A stretch of 64,000 nt of DNA from Enterobacteriaceae bacterium UBA5654 (GTDB lineage: Bacteria > Pseudomonadota > Gammaproteobacteria > Enterobacterales > Enterobacteriaceae). Position 1 is the stretch's first letter; the number at the start of each line of letters is the position of its first letter. This document shows, piece by piece, positions 26,431 through 34,557 of the stretch. The notes under the pieces were generated by a model. That model searched no databases, was not told the origin of the DNA, and saw only the letters and a program-made list of their open reading frames with translations. A program made the position numbers and the translations under genes. The stretch lies in the NCBI GenBank assembly GCA_002421005.1, contig DIJC01000015.1, forward strand, positions 1 to 64,000. Reading direction: 5' to 3'.

Positions 26431-27606
26431 ATGGAAACGTCATTGGCTGAGGATCGTCAGCAGGCAAACGCGACGCTGAATGCAGACCGTTTTCTTTTTA
26501 TGTCGCCGTTTCGCAGCTTCACAACCACCGGCTGCTTTACGCGCGTCACTCAACCCGCCGAAGGTGGCGATGACGCGCACGGCGCGTTCCAGCAAACGCT
26601 GAACCAGGCGTTTGCTAATGCCAGGGCTGCCGGTATCGATAAGCCGGTGCTGGTGGGGGCGATCCCGTTCGACACCACCCAGCCCAGCGAACTGTTTATT
26701 CCCGAAAGCTGGCAGGACTTCTCGCGCAAGGAAAAGCAGCAGTCGGCGCGTTATTTCCTCAGGCAGACGCCGCTGAACGTCACCGCCCGCCGGGAGATCC
26801 CGCAGCAGGAGGCGTTTATGGAGATGGTGGCCCGCGCCGCCGCGCTGACCGCCACCCCGGACGTCGATAAGGTGGTGTTATCCCGCCTGATTGAAATCGA
26901 TACCGACGCGCCGGTGAATAGCGGTGAAATGCTGGAGCGCCTGATTGCGCAGAATCCGGCCAGTTATAACTTCCACCTGCCGCTTGGCGACGGCGGTGTG
27001 TTACTGGGTGCCAGCCCGGAACTGCTGCTGCGCAAAGAAGGCGCGCAGTTCAGCTCGCTGCCGCTGGCAGGTTCCGCGCGTCGTCAGCCGGATGACGTTC
27101 TGGATCGCGAGGCGGGCAACAAACTGCTGGCGTCGGAAAAAGATCGCCACGAGCACGATCTCGTCACCCAGGCGATGAAAACGGTGCTGGCACCGCGCAG
27201 CCGCAATTTAAGCCTGCCGGATTCGCCGCAGCTGATCACCACGCCGACGCTCTGGCATCTCGGTACGCCGGTCACCGGCGAGTGCGGGACGCAGGAAAAC
27301 GCGCTGTCGCTGGCCTGTCTGCTGCATCCGACCCCTGCGCTGAGCGGCTTCCCGCATCAGGTCGCCAAAAAACTGATCGCCGAACTGGAGCCGTTTAACC
27401 GCGAGCTGTTCGGCGGCATCGTCGGCTGGTGTGACGATCAGGGTAACGGCGAGTGGGTAGTGACAATCCGCTGCGCGCGGCTGCATCAGAACAGCGTGCG
27501 CCTGTTCGCCGGGGCCGGAATTGTGCCTGCGTCATCCCCGGTCGCGGAATGGCGTGAGACGGGCGCGAAGCTCTCCACCATGCTGAATGTTTTTGGCTTA
27601 CAGTGA
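26431..27606 (+). CDS. entC: Isochorismate synthase
   Basis: EntC converts chorismate to isochorismate, the first committed step of 2,3-dihydroxybenzoate synthesis. The ATG at 26431 with GGAGAAGA upstream gives 391 residues, exactly the E. coli length; a TTG four codons earlier overlaps the Shine-Dalgarno and was rejected. Family motifs include PVTGECGTQENALSLACLLH, TPALSGFPHQVA, ELFGGIVGWCD and RLFAGAGIVPASSP near the C-terminus. It is the first gene of entC-entE-entB-entA-entH. Confidence 0.96.
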   Translation: METSLAEDRQQANATLNADRFLFMSPFRSFTTTGCFTRVTQPAEGGDDAHGAFQQTLNQAFANARAAGIDKPVLVGAIPFDTTQPSELFIPESWQDFSRKEKQQSARYFLRQTPLNVTARREIPQQEAFMEMVARAAALTATPDVDKVVLSRLIEIDTDAPVNSGEMLERLIAQNPASYNFHLPLGDGGVLLGASPELLLRKEGAQFSSLPLAGSARRQPDDVLDREAGNKLLASEKDRHEHDLVTQAMKTVLAPRSRNLSLPDSPQLITTPTLWHLGTPVTGECGTQENALSLACLLHPTPALSGFPHQVAKKLIAELEPFNRELFGGIVGWCDDQGNGEWVVTIRCARLHQNSVRLFAGAGIVPASSPVAEWRETGAKLSTMLNVFGLQ

Positions 27607-27615
27607 GAATTGACG

Positions 27616-29226
27616 ATGAGTATTCCCTTTACCCGCTGGCCTGAAGAGTTTGCCCGTCTTTACCGTGAGAAAGGCTACTGGCAGGATCTGCCGCTGACCG
27701 ATATCCTCACCCGTCATGCCGATAGTGAGCATACGGCGGTGATTGAAGGCGAGCGGCAACTAAGCTACCGCCAGCTGAATCAGGCGGCGGATAACCTCGC
27801 CCGCGCCCTGCAACGTCAGGGGATCAAATCGGGTGAAACGGCGCTGGTGCAGTTGGGTAACGTGGCGGAACTGTACATCACCTTTTTTGCGCTGCTGAAG
27901 ATTGGGGCTGCGCCGGTCATGGCGCTGTTCAACCATCAGCGTTCTGAACTGAATGCCTACGCGACGCAAATCGAACCGGCGCTGCTGATTGCCGACCGCG
28001 AACACGCCCTGTTTACCCACGACGATTTTCTTAATCAGTTTGTGACGGATCATAATTCGGTCCGGGTGGTGCTGCTGCGCAACGATAGCGGCGAGCACGA
28101 TCTCAGCGCGGCCATCGCCACGCCTGCCGGGGACTTTACCGCCACGCCGTCGCCCGCCGATGAAATCGCTTATTTCCAGCTCTCCGGCGGCACGACCGGC
28201 ACGCCGAAGCTGATCCCGCGTACCCACAATGATTACTACTACAGCGTGCGGCGCAGTAATGAAATCTGTCATTTCGATCGGCAGACGCGCTTTCTGTGCG
28301 CGCTGCCTGCTGCCCATAACTACGCCATCAGTTCCCCCGGCGCGCTTGGCGTTTTTCTTGCCGGCGGAACGGTGGTGCTGGCGGCCGATCCCAGCCCCGG
28401 GCTGTGCTTTGCGCTGATCGAACAGCATCAGATCACGGCGGCGGCGCTGGTGCCGCCTGCCGTCAGTCTGTGGCTCCAGGCGATTCAGGAGGAGGGCAGC
28501 AATGCTCAACTGGCCTCTCTTACGCTGATTCAGGTAGGCGGCGCGCGGCTGTCGGCAACGCTTGCGGCGCGGGTTGGTGAGGAAATTGGCTGCCAGTTGC
28601 AGCAGGTCTTCGGCATGGCGGAAGGGCTGGTGAACTATACCCGGCTGGACGATCCGCTGGATCGCATCATCAATACGCAGGGCCGCCCGATGTGCCCGGA
28701 CGATGAAGTCTGGGTTGCTGACGCTGACGGCAATCCGCTACCGCGCGGCGAAGTAGGCCGTCTGATGACCCGTGGCCCGTACACCTTCCGTGGCTATTTC
28801 AAAAGCCCGGAACATAACGCCAGCGCGTTTGATGAGAACGGTTTTTACTGCTCCGGGGATCTGATCTCCATCGACGAGCAGGGCTATATCACCGTGCAGG
28901 GCCGCGAGAAAGATCAGATTAATCGCGGCGGTGAGAAGATCGCCGCTGAAGAAATTGAAAACCTGCTGCTGCGCCATGAGTCGGTGATCCACGCCGCGCT
29001 GGTCAGTATGGAAGACGATTTGATGGGCGAGAAAAGCTGCGCCTGGCTGGTGGTCAACGCGCCGCTGCGTGCGGTGCAGGTGCGCCGTTTCCTGCGCGAG
29101 CAGGGCGTGGCCGAATATAAATTGCCGGATCGCGTGGAGTGTGTGGATGCCTTGCCGCTCACGCCGGTCGGTAAAGTCGATAAAAAACAGTTGCGTCAGT
29201 GGCTGGCGTCCCGTTCGCCGGTCTGA
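27616..29226 (+). CDS. entE: 2,3-dihydroxybenzoate-AMP ligase
   Basis: EntE adenylates 2,3-dihydroxybenzoate and loads it on the carrier domain of EntB. The 536-residue adenylation enzyme shows QLSGGTTGTPKLIPRTHNDY (phosphate loop), QQVFGMAEGLVNYTRLDDP and the C-terminal LPLTPVGKVDKKQLRQWL with the catalytic lysine. The ATG at 27616 gives MSIPFTRWPEEFARLYREKG, matching E. coli. It starts 9 nt after entC. Confidence 0.96.
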   Translation: MSIPFTRWPEEFARLYREKGYWQDLPLTDILTRHADSEHTAVIEGERQLSYRQLNQAADNLARALQRQGIKSGETALVQLGNVAELYITFFALLKIGAAPVMALFNHQRSELNAYATQIEPALLIADREHALFTHDDFLNQFVTDHNSVRVVLLRNDSGEHDLSAAIATPAGDFTATPSPADEIAYFQLSGGTTGTPKLIPRTHNDYYYSVRRSNEICHFDRQTRFLCALPAAHNYAISSPGALGVFLAGGTVVLAADPSPGLCFALIEQHQITAAALVPPAVSLWLQAIQEEGSNAQLASLTLIQVGGARLSATLAARVGEEIGCQLQQVFGMAEGLVNYTRLDDPLDRIINTQGRPMCPDDEVWVADADGNPLPRGEVGRLMTRGPYTFRGYFKSPEHNASAFDENGFYCSGDLISIDEQGYITVQGREKDQINRGGEKIAAEEIENLLLRHESVIHAALVSMEDDLMGEKSCAWLVVNAPLRAVQVRRFLREQGVAEYKLPDRVECVDALPLTPVGKVDKKQLRQWLASRSPV

Positions 29227-29241
29227 AGGAGATAACGAGTC

Positions 29242-30099
29242 ATGGCAATTCCAAAACTACAGGGCTATGCGCTGCCCACCGCAGGCGATGTGCCGGAAAA
29301 TAAAGTGAGCTGGGCCATCGACCCCTCGCGCGCTGCGCTGCTGATCCACGATATGCAGGACTATTTTGTCAGTTTCTGGGGCGACAACTGTCCGATGATG
29401 GAGCAGGTGATTGCCAATATCGCCGCGCTGCGCCAGTTCTGTAAGCAGCATCACATTCCGGTGTATTACACCGCCCAGCCCAAAGAGCAGAGTGACGAAG
29501 ATCGCGCCCTGCTGAATGATATGTGGGGGCCGGGGCTGACCCGCTCGCCGGAACAGCAAAAAGTGGTGGCGGAGCTGACGCCGGATGAGGCCGATACCGT
29601 GCTGGTGAAGTGGCGCTACAGCGCGTTTCACCGCTCGCCGCTGGAACAGTTACTGAAAGATACCGGGCGGAATCAGCTGATTATTACCGGCGTGTATGCG
29701 CATATCGGCTGCATGACTACCGCCACCGACGCGTTTATGCGCGATATTCAGCCGTTTATGGTCGCCGACGCGCTGGCCGATTTCAGCCGTGAAGAACATC
29801 TGATGGCGCTGAACTATGTGGCGGGGCGTTCCGGTCGTGTGCTGATGACCGACGAGATCCTTCCCGCGCCGGTTCCGCAAAGCAAAGAGGCGCTGCGCGC
29901 GGCGATCCTGCCGTTGCTGGATGAGTCCGATGTGCCTGAGGATGACGAAAATCTCATCGATTACGGGCTGGATTCGGTGCGGATGATGGCGCTGGCGGCG
30001 CGCTGGCGTAAAGTCCACGGCGATATTGACTTCGTGATGCTGGCAAAAAATCCGACGCTCGACGCCTGGTGGACGCTGCTTTCCCGCGAGGTGAAATAA
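29242..30099 (+). CDS. entB: Isochorismatase / aryl carrier protein
   Basis: A two-domain protein of 285 residues. The N-terminal isochorismatase domain (about 1-210; ALLIHDMQDYFVSFWG, ITGVYAHIGCMTTATDAFMR) makes 2,3-dihydro-2,3-dihydroxybenzoate. The C-terminal aryl carrier domain (about 215-285; LIDYGLDSVRMMALAARW) carries phosphopantetheine on Ser245, added by EntD, and presents dihydroxybenzoate to EntF. The stop shares one base with the entA start (TAATG), so the two are translationally coupled. Confidence 0.97.
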   Translation: MAIPKLQGYALPTAGDVPENKVSWAIDPSRAALLIHDMQDYFVSFWGDNCPMMEQVIANIAALRQFCKQHHIPVYYTAQPKEQSDEDRALLNDMWGPGLTRSPEQQKVVAELTPDEADTVLVKWRYSAFHRSPLEQLLKDTGRNQLIITGVYAHIGCMTTATDAFMRDIQPFMVADALADFSREEHLMALNYVAGRSGRVLMTDEILPAPVPQSKEALRAAILPLLDESDVPEDDENLIDYGLDSVRMMALAARWRKVHGDIDFVMLAKNPTLDAWWTLLSREVK

Positions 30100-30854
30100 T
30101 GTCCGGCTTCGACTTTCGCGGTAAAACGGTATGGGTGACGGGGGCGGGCAAAGGTATCGGCTTCGCCACCGCGCAGGCATTTGCCGACGCGGGCGCGCAG
30201 GTCACCGGTTTCGATCTGGCCTTTGAGCGCGAAGAATATCCCTTTGCCACCGAGACGCTGGACGTGGCGGATGCGGCGCAGGTGGCGCAGGTTTGCCAGC
30301 GCCTGCTTGCCGGGATCGCCCGGCTCGACGTGCTGGTCAACGCCGCCGGTATTCTGCGCATGGGGGCCACGGACGCCCTGAGTGTCGAAGCGTGGCAGCA
30401 AACCTTTGCCGTTAACGTGGGCGGGGCGTTTAATTTCTTCCAGCAGACCATGCCGCAGTTTCGTCAGCAGCAGGGCGGGGCGATTGTCACCGTGGCCTCC
30501 GACGCCGCGCATACGCCGCGTATCGGCATGAGCGCTTACGGCGCGTCAAAGGCCGCGCTGAAAAGTCTGGCGCTGACGGTTGGGCTTGAGCTGGCGAGCA
30601 GCGGCGTGCGCTGTAATCTGGTTTCTCCCGGCTCCACCGACACCGATATGCAGCGCACCCTGTGGCGCAGCGATGACGCGGAGCAACTGCGCATTCGCGG
30701 CTTTGCAGAGCAGTTTAAGCTGGGCATCCCGCTGGGTAAAATCGCCCGTCCGCAGGAAATTGCCAGCACCATCCTGTTTCTCGCCTCCGACCACGCCAGC
30801 CATATCACCTTGCAGGATCTGGTGGTGGACGGCGGCTCGACGCTGGGAGCGTAA
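30099..30854 (+). CDS. entA: 2,3-dihydro-2,3-dihydroxybenzoate dehydrogenase
   Basis: EntA oxidises the EntB product to 2,3-dihydroxybenzoate with NAD+. The 251-residue short-chain dehydrogenase has the cofactor motif VTGAGKGIGFATA near the N-terminus, VNAAGILRMG, and catalytic Tyr147/Lys151 in YGASKAALKSL. The start at 30099 overlaps the entB stop; an upstream in-frame ATG lies inside entB and adds unrelated residues. It is followed directly by entH. Confidence 0.96.
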   Translation: MSGFDFRGKTVWVTGAGKGIGFATAQAFADAGAQVTGFDLAFEREEYPFATETLDVADAAQVAQVCQRLLAGIARLDVLVNAAGILRMGATDALSVEAWQQTFAVNVGGAFNFFQQTMPQFRQQQGGAIVTVASDAAHTPRIGMSAYGASKAALKSLALTVGLELASSGVRCNLVSPGSTDTDMQRTLWRSDDAEQLRIRGFAEQFKLGIPLGKIARPQEIASTILFLASDHASHITLQDLVVDGGSTLGA

Positions 30855-31270
30855 TGATGATCTGGAAACGCCATTTAACCCTCGACGAACTGAACGCCAC
30901 CAGCCTGAACACGCTGGTGGCGCACCTCGGTATCGTCTACACCCGCCTCGGCGACGATACGCTGGAAGCTGAGATGCCGGTAGACGCGCGCACCCATCAG
31001 CCGTTCGGTTTACTGCACGGCGGGGCGTCGGCGGCGCTGGCTGAAACGCTGGGGTCGATGGCGGGCTACCTGATGACCCGCGAAGGGCAGTGCGTGGTCG
31101 GCATGGAACTCAACGCGTCGCACCACCGGGCGGTGTCGCAGGGGAAAGTGCGCGGCGTCTGCCAGCCGCTGCACCTCGGACGGCAAAATCAGAGCTGGGA
31201 AATTGGGGTATTCGACGAGCAGGGAAGACGCTGCTGCACCTGCCGGTTAAGTACGGCGGTGCTGGGTTAA
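30854..31270 (+). CDS. entH: Proofreading thioesterase of enterobactin synthesis
   Basis: EntH (YbdB) is a hotdog-fold thioesterase that removes wrongly loaded acyl groups from EntB. The 138-residue protein has the motif HQPFGLLHGGASAALAETLG, with the catalytic acid in the following helix, and LNASHHRAVSQGKVRG. Two adjacent ATG codons (30854, 30857) are possible starts; the second gives the E. coli length of 137. It overlaps the entA stop and ends the entCEBAH operon. Confidence 0.95.
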   Translation: MMIWKRHLTLDELNATSLNTLVAHLGIVYTRLGDDTLEAEMPVDARTHQPFGLLHGGASAALAETLGSMAGYLMTREGQCVVGMELNASHHRAVSQGKVRGVCQPLHLGRQNQSWEIGVFDEQGRRCCTCRLSTAVLG

Positions 31271-31468
31271 ACATTTCCTTCTCAATGCCTGTCACGCTGC
31301 GCTGTCGAATGGCGCGGCCTTTTTACCGCCTAAAGTGATCCCGTTAACATTGTCATGTAAATAAACGGTCTTAACTCCGTTCCTGAACGTTTCATAGTTG
31401 TTAAATCCCGCGCAATGCTCTAGAAACAAAATGTAACATCTCTCTGGCTCATGCTACGGAACATCACT

Positions 31469-33574
31469 ATGAATAATTCAGGGAAATACCTCATCTGGGC
31501 GTTGCTCGCCGTTGTGGGCGCATTCGCTCTGGGCTATATCGCGCTCAATCGTGGCGAACAAATTAACGCGCTGTGGATTGTGGTGGCGTCAATCTGTATC
31601 TATCTGATCGCTTACCGTTTTTACGGTCTTTATATTGCCAAAAACGTGCTTGCCGTAGACCCGACGCGGATGACGCCCGCCGTGCGGCATAACGACGGGC
31701 TGGACTATGTGCCGACGGATAAAAAAGTGCTGTTCGGTCATCATTTTGCGGCGATTGCCGGGGCGGGGCCGCTGGTCGGGCCGGTGCTGGCGGCGCAAAT
31801 GGGTTATCTGCCGGGGATGATCTGGCTGCTGGCGGGCGTGGTGCTGGCGGGGGCGGTACAGGACTTTATGGTGCTGTTCGTTTCCACGCGCCGCGACGGG
31901 CGCTCGCTGGGCGAACTGGTGAAAGAGGAGATGGGCGCGACAGCGGGGATCATCGCGCTGGTGGCCTGTTTTATGATCATGGTGATCATTCTCGCGGTGC
32001 TGGCGATGATCGTGGTGAAAGCCCTGACCCACAGCCCGTGGGGAACTTACACCGTGGCTTTTACCATTCCGCTGGCGCTGTTTATGGGCGTCTATATCCG
32101 CTATCTGCGCCCTGGTCGCATTGGCGAGGTATCGGTAATTGGCCTGGTGCTGCTGATTTTCGCGATTATTTCCGGCGGCTGGGTGGCGGAAAGCCCGACA
32201 TGGGCACCGTATTTTGACTTTACTGGCGTGCAGTTGACCTGGATCCTCGTGGGCTACGGTTTTGTGGCGGCGGTGCTGCCGGTCTGGCTGCTGCTGGCTC
32301 CGCGCGATTACCTCTCCACCTTCCTGAAAATCGGCACCATTATTGGGCTGGCGATCGGCATTCTGATTATGCGCCCGACCCTGACCATGCCCGCGCTGAC
32401 GAAATTTATCGATGGCACCGGTCCGGTATGGACCGGGAACCTGTTCCCGTTCCTGTTTATCACCATCGCCTGTGGTGCGGTATCAGGTTTCCACGCGCTG
32501 ATCTCTTCCGGCACCACGCCGAAGATGCTGGCGAATGAAAATCAGGCCTGTTTTATCGGCTACGGCGGGATGCTGATGGAATCCTTCGTGGCGATTATGG
32601 CGCTGGTGGCGGCCTGTATTATCGATCCGGGCGTTTACTTTGCCATGAACAGCCCGATGGCGGTGCTGGCTCCGGCGGGAACCGCAGACGTGGTGGCATC
32701 AGCCGCGCAGGTGGTGAGCAGCTGGGGCTTTAGTATCACGCCGGACACGCTGAATCAGATTGCCAGCGAAGTGGGCGAGCAGTCGATTATCTCCCGTGCG
32801 GGCGGTGCGCCAACGCTGGCGGTAGGCATGGCCTATATTCTGCACGGGGCGCTTGGCGGGATGATGGATGTCTCTTTCTGGTATCACTTCGCCATTCTGT
32901 TTGAAGCGCTGTTCATTCTGACGGCGGTGGATGCCGGGACCCGCGCAGCACGCTTTATGTTGCAGGATCTGCTGGGCGTGGTTGCACCTGGTCTGAAGCG
33001 CACCGATTCTCTCCCCGCAAACCTGCTGGCAACGGCGCTGTGCGTGCTGGCCTGGGGCTACTTCCTGCATCAGGGCGTGGTCGATCCGCTCGGCGGCATC
33101 AATACGCTGTGGCCGCTGTTTGGCATCGCCAACCAGATGCTGGCGGGAATGGCGCTGATGCTGTGCGCGGTGGTCCTGTTCAAAATGAAGCGTCAGCGTT
33201 ATGCGTGGGTGGCACTGGTGCCTACCGCCTGGCTGCTGATTTGTACCCTGACGGCGGGCTGGCAGAAAGCCTTTAGCGCAGATGCGAAAGTCGGTTTCCT
33301 GGCGATTGCCAATAAATTCCAGGCCATGATCGACAGCGGAAACATTCCGCCGCAGTATACCGAGTCGCAGCTGGCGCAACTGGTCTTTAACAACCGTCTC
33401 GACGCGGGTCTGACCATCTTCTTTATGGTGGTGGTGGTGGTGCTGGCGCTGTTCTCGATTAAAACCGCGCTGGCGGCGCTGAAGCACAGCGGCGTGACGG
33501 CAAAAGAGACGCCGTACGAGCCGATGCCGGAAAATCTGGCGCAGATTGTGGCGCAGTCAAAAGGCGCGCATTAA
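31469..33574 (+). CDS. cstA: CstA, pyruvate/peptide transporter induced by carbon starvation
   Basis: A large inner-membrane protein of 701 residues, the E. coli length, nearly identical throughout (GHHFAAIAGAGPLVGPVLAA, FHALISSGTTPKML, AVDAGTRAARFMLQDLLGV). CstA proteins take up peptides and pyruvate during starvation; E. coli cstA is known to be CRP- and CsrA-controlled. No clear CRP site was recognised in the 198-bp upstream region. The ATG at 31469 is chosen over one six codons upstream by match to MNKSGKYL. A perfect palindrome separates it from ybdD. Confidence 0.95.
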   Translation: MNNSGKYLIWALLAVVGAFALGYIALNRGEQINALWIVVASICIYLIAYRFYGLYIAKNVLAVDPTRMTPAVRHNDGLDYVPTDKKVLFGHHFAAIAGAGPLVGPVLAAQMGYLPGMIWLLAGVVLAGAVQDFMVLFVSTRRDGRSLGELVKEEMGATAGIIALVACFMIMVIILAVLAMIVVKALTHSPWGTYTVAFTIPLALFMGVYIRYLRPGRIGEVSVIGLVLLIFAIISGGWVAESPTWAPYFDFTGVQLTWILVGYGFVAAVLPVWLLLAPRDYLSTFLKIGTIIGLAIGILIMRPTLTMPALTKFIDGTGPVWTGNLFPFLFITIACGAVSGFHALISSGTTPKMLANENQACFIGYGGMLMESFVAIMALVAACIIDPGVYFAMNSPMAVLAPAGTADVVASAAQVVSSWGFSITPDTLNQIASEVGEQSIISRAGGAPTLAVGMAYILHGALGGMMDVSFWYHFAILFEALFILTAVDAGTRAARFMLQDLLGVVAPGLKRTDSLPANLLATALCVLAWGYFLHQGVVDPLGGINTLWPLFGIANQMLAGMALMLCAVVLFKMKRQRYAWVALVPTAWLLICTLTAGWQKAFSADAKVGFLAIANKFQAMIDSGNIPPQYTESQLAQLVFNNRLDAGLTIFFMVVVVVLALFSIKTALAALKHSGVTAKETPYEPMPENLAQIVAQSKGAH

Positions 33575-33585
33575 GTTAACGGATG

Positions 33586-33610
33586 CCCCTCTCCCGAAAC
33601 GGGAGAGGGG
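33586..33610. repeat. CCCTCTCCC palindrome between cstA and ybdD
   Basis: A perfect 11-bp inverted repeat CCCCTCTCCCG / CGGGAGAGGGG with loop AAA. No T-run follows, so it is not a classical terminator. Position and sequence match the dispersed palindrome seen elsewhere in the window; it may set the cstA:ybdD expression ratio. Confidence 0.75.
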
Positions 33611-33628
33611 TACGACCCCGGAGCATCT

Positions 33629-33826
33629 ATGTTCGACACACTTTCTAAAGCAGGTAAGTACCTGGGACAGGCCGCCAAAATGATGATCGGCGTGCCGGAT
33701 TACGACAACTATGTGGAGCATATCCGCATCACCCACCCGGACCAGACGCCGATGACCTGGGAAGAGTTCTTTCGCGAACGCCAGGATGCACGCTACGGCG
33801 GTAAGGGCGGCGTGAAATGCTGTTAA
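33629..33826 (+). CDS. ybdD: YbdD/YjiX-family small protein, CstA partner
   Basis: A 65-residue protein of the YbdD/YjiX family with the conserved MIGVPDYDNYVEHIRITHPD, PMTWEEFFRERQDARYGGK and C-terminal CC. It is always encoded after cstA-type genes and is thought to be a small accessory component of the transporter. It is soluble by sequence. Its stop overlaps by 4 nt that of the convergent HTH gene. Confidence 0.93.
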   Translation: MFDTLSKAGKYLGQAAKMMIGVPDYDNYVEHIRITHPDQTPMTWEEFFRERQDARYGGKGGVKCC

Positions 33827-34218
33827 ATCAGCAGGCTAATTTGCGCCTGGGTGCAGCCATAAATCGCCGCCAGCTTTTCGCGGGTGCGCTTCTGCGGACG
33901 GGAGTCCGGCGATTCAAGCTGTGAAACGGCGGACTGGCTGATCCCCAGTTTTTGCGCCACGTCCTGCTGTGACAGCCCGTTATAAATACGCCAGGCGGCC
34001 TGTAAACTCACCTCGTCATTGCACATAATGCTGACAATTTCATCGGGGAGGGAGACGTCATCATATTCGTCGCGTTCAAAAGGGATTTCTTCCAAGCCCT
34101 CGGCTTCACTTTCTGATTCGACGTCTGCCATTTGCAGACGCATTTTAAAATAAACGTCGTAGGGGATGACCACGTACTGCGGGTCGCCATTCTCATCTCT
34201 GATATACTGCGCTTCCAT
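33823..34218 (-). CDS. HTH (XRE-type) antitoxin-like protein
   Basis: A protein of 131 residues. The N-terminal part MEAQYIRDENGDPQYVVIPY resembles the short beta segment of Phd/YefM-like antitoxins. A strongly acidic linker follows (DVESESEAEGLEEIPFERDE), then a C-terminal XRE helix-turn-helix (LSQQDVAQKLGISQSAVSQL). It follows and overlaps by 26 nt a short RelE/ParE-like frame, so toxin precedes antitoxin as in HigBA-type modules. It probably represses its own promoter. The pair is absent at this position in E. coli. Function is inferred from layout and HTH only. Confidence 0.7.
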   Translation of the reverse strand: MEAQYIRDENGDPQYVVIPYDVYFKMRLQMADVESESEAEGLEEIPFERDEYDDVSLPDEIVSIMCNDEVSLQAAWRIYNGLSQQDVAQKLGISQSAVSQLESPDSRPQKRTREKLAAIYGCTQAQISLLI

Positions 34219-34387
34219 AGGTTATTCTCTCCTCATGCAGATAAGTGGTAGTGGTTCTGCGCCTGACTGACACGATATAGCCGATATCGTGCATCTCTCT
34301 CCGTAGCGTAAAGATTATGCGGTAATCACCCACGCGCAGCCGGCAATGATCTTTGGGCGCCGACAGCTTTTTAATGTCTGGCCTCAC
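34193..34387 (-). CDS. Short RelE/ParE-like toxin, probably N-terminally truncated
   Basis: A 64-codon frame starting at GTG 34387. Its segment RPDIKKLSAPKDHCRLRVGD, continuing YRIIFTL, is the typical middle of RelE/ParE toxins, where it occupies about residues 40-65. Here it is at the N-terminus, so the first two helices and strand are missing. In-frame codons upstream are open for a while (YLIIYLYSGRRI) but are AT-rich and unlike RelE. The pair may therefore be an antitoxin gene with a decayed toxin. The 170 bp before it hold only this AT-rich stretch and a hairpin. Confidence 0.5.
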   Translation of the reverse strand: MRPDIKKLSAPKDHCRLRVGDYRIIFTLRREMHDIGYIVSVRRRTTTTYLHEERITYGSAVYQR

Positions 34388-34519
34388 TATACGCCGCCCT
34401 GAATATAAGTAAATAATAAGATAATTAGATTTTTTAAATTATCTTATGTCGGACAAAACAGAACGGATTGGCGGCAGCGAACAGCGGTAAAAGAAGGGAT
34501 TACGAGCGGGATCGCAAAC

Positions 34520-34541
34520 GCCTCCGTCAGGCGACAGAGGC
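34520..34541 (-). terminator. Hairpin downstream of hcxA
   Basis: On the minus strand GCCTCTGTC, loop GCCT, GACGGAGGC (one mismatch), followed by GTTTGCG. It lies 17 nt beyond the hcxA stop. Without a long T-run it is a moderate terminator candidate. Confidence 0.45.
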
Positions 34542-34557
34542 TTGCATAAAGCGTGGA

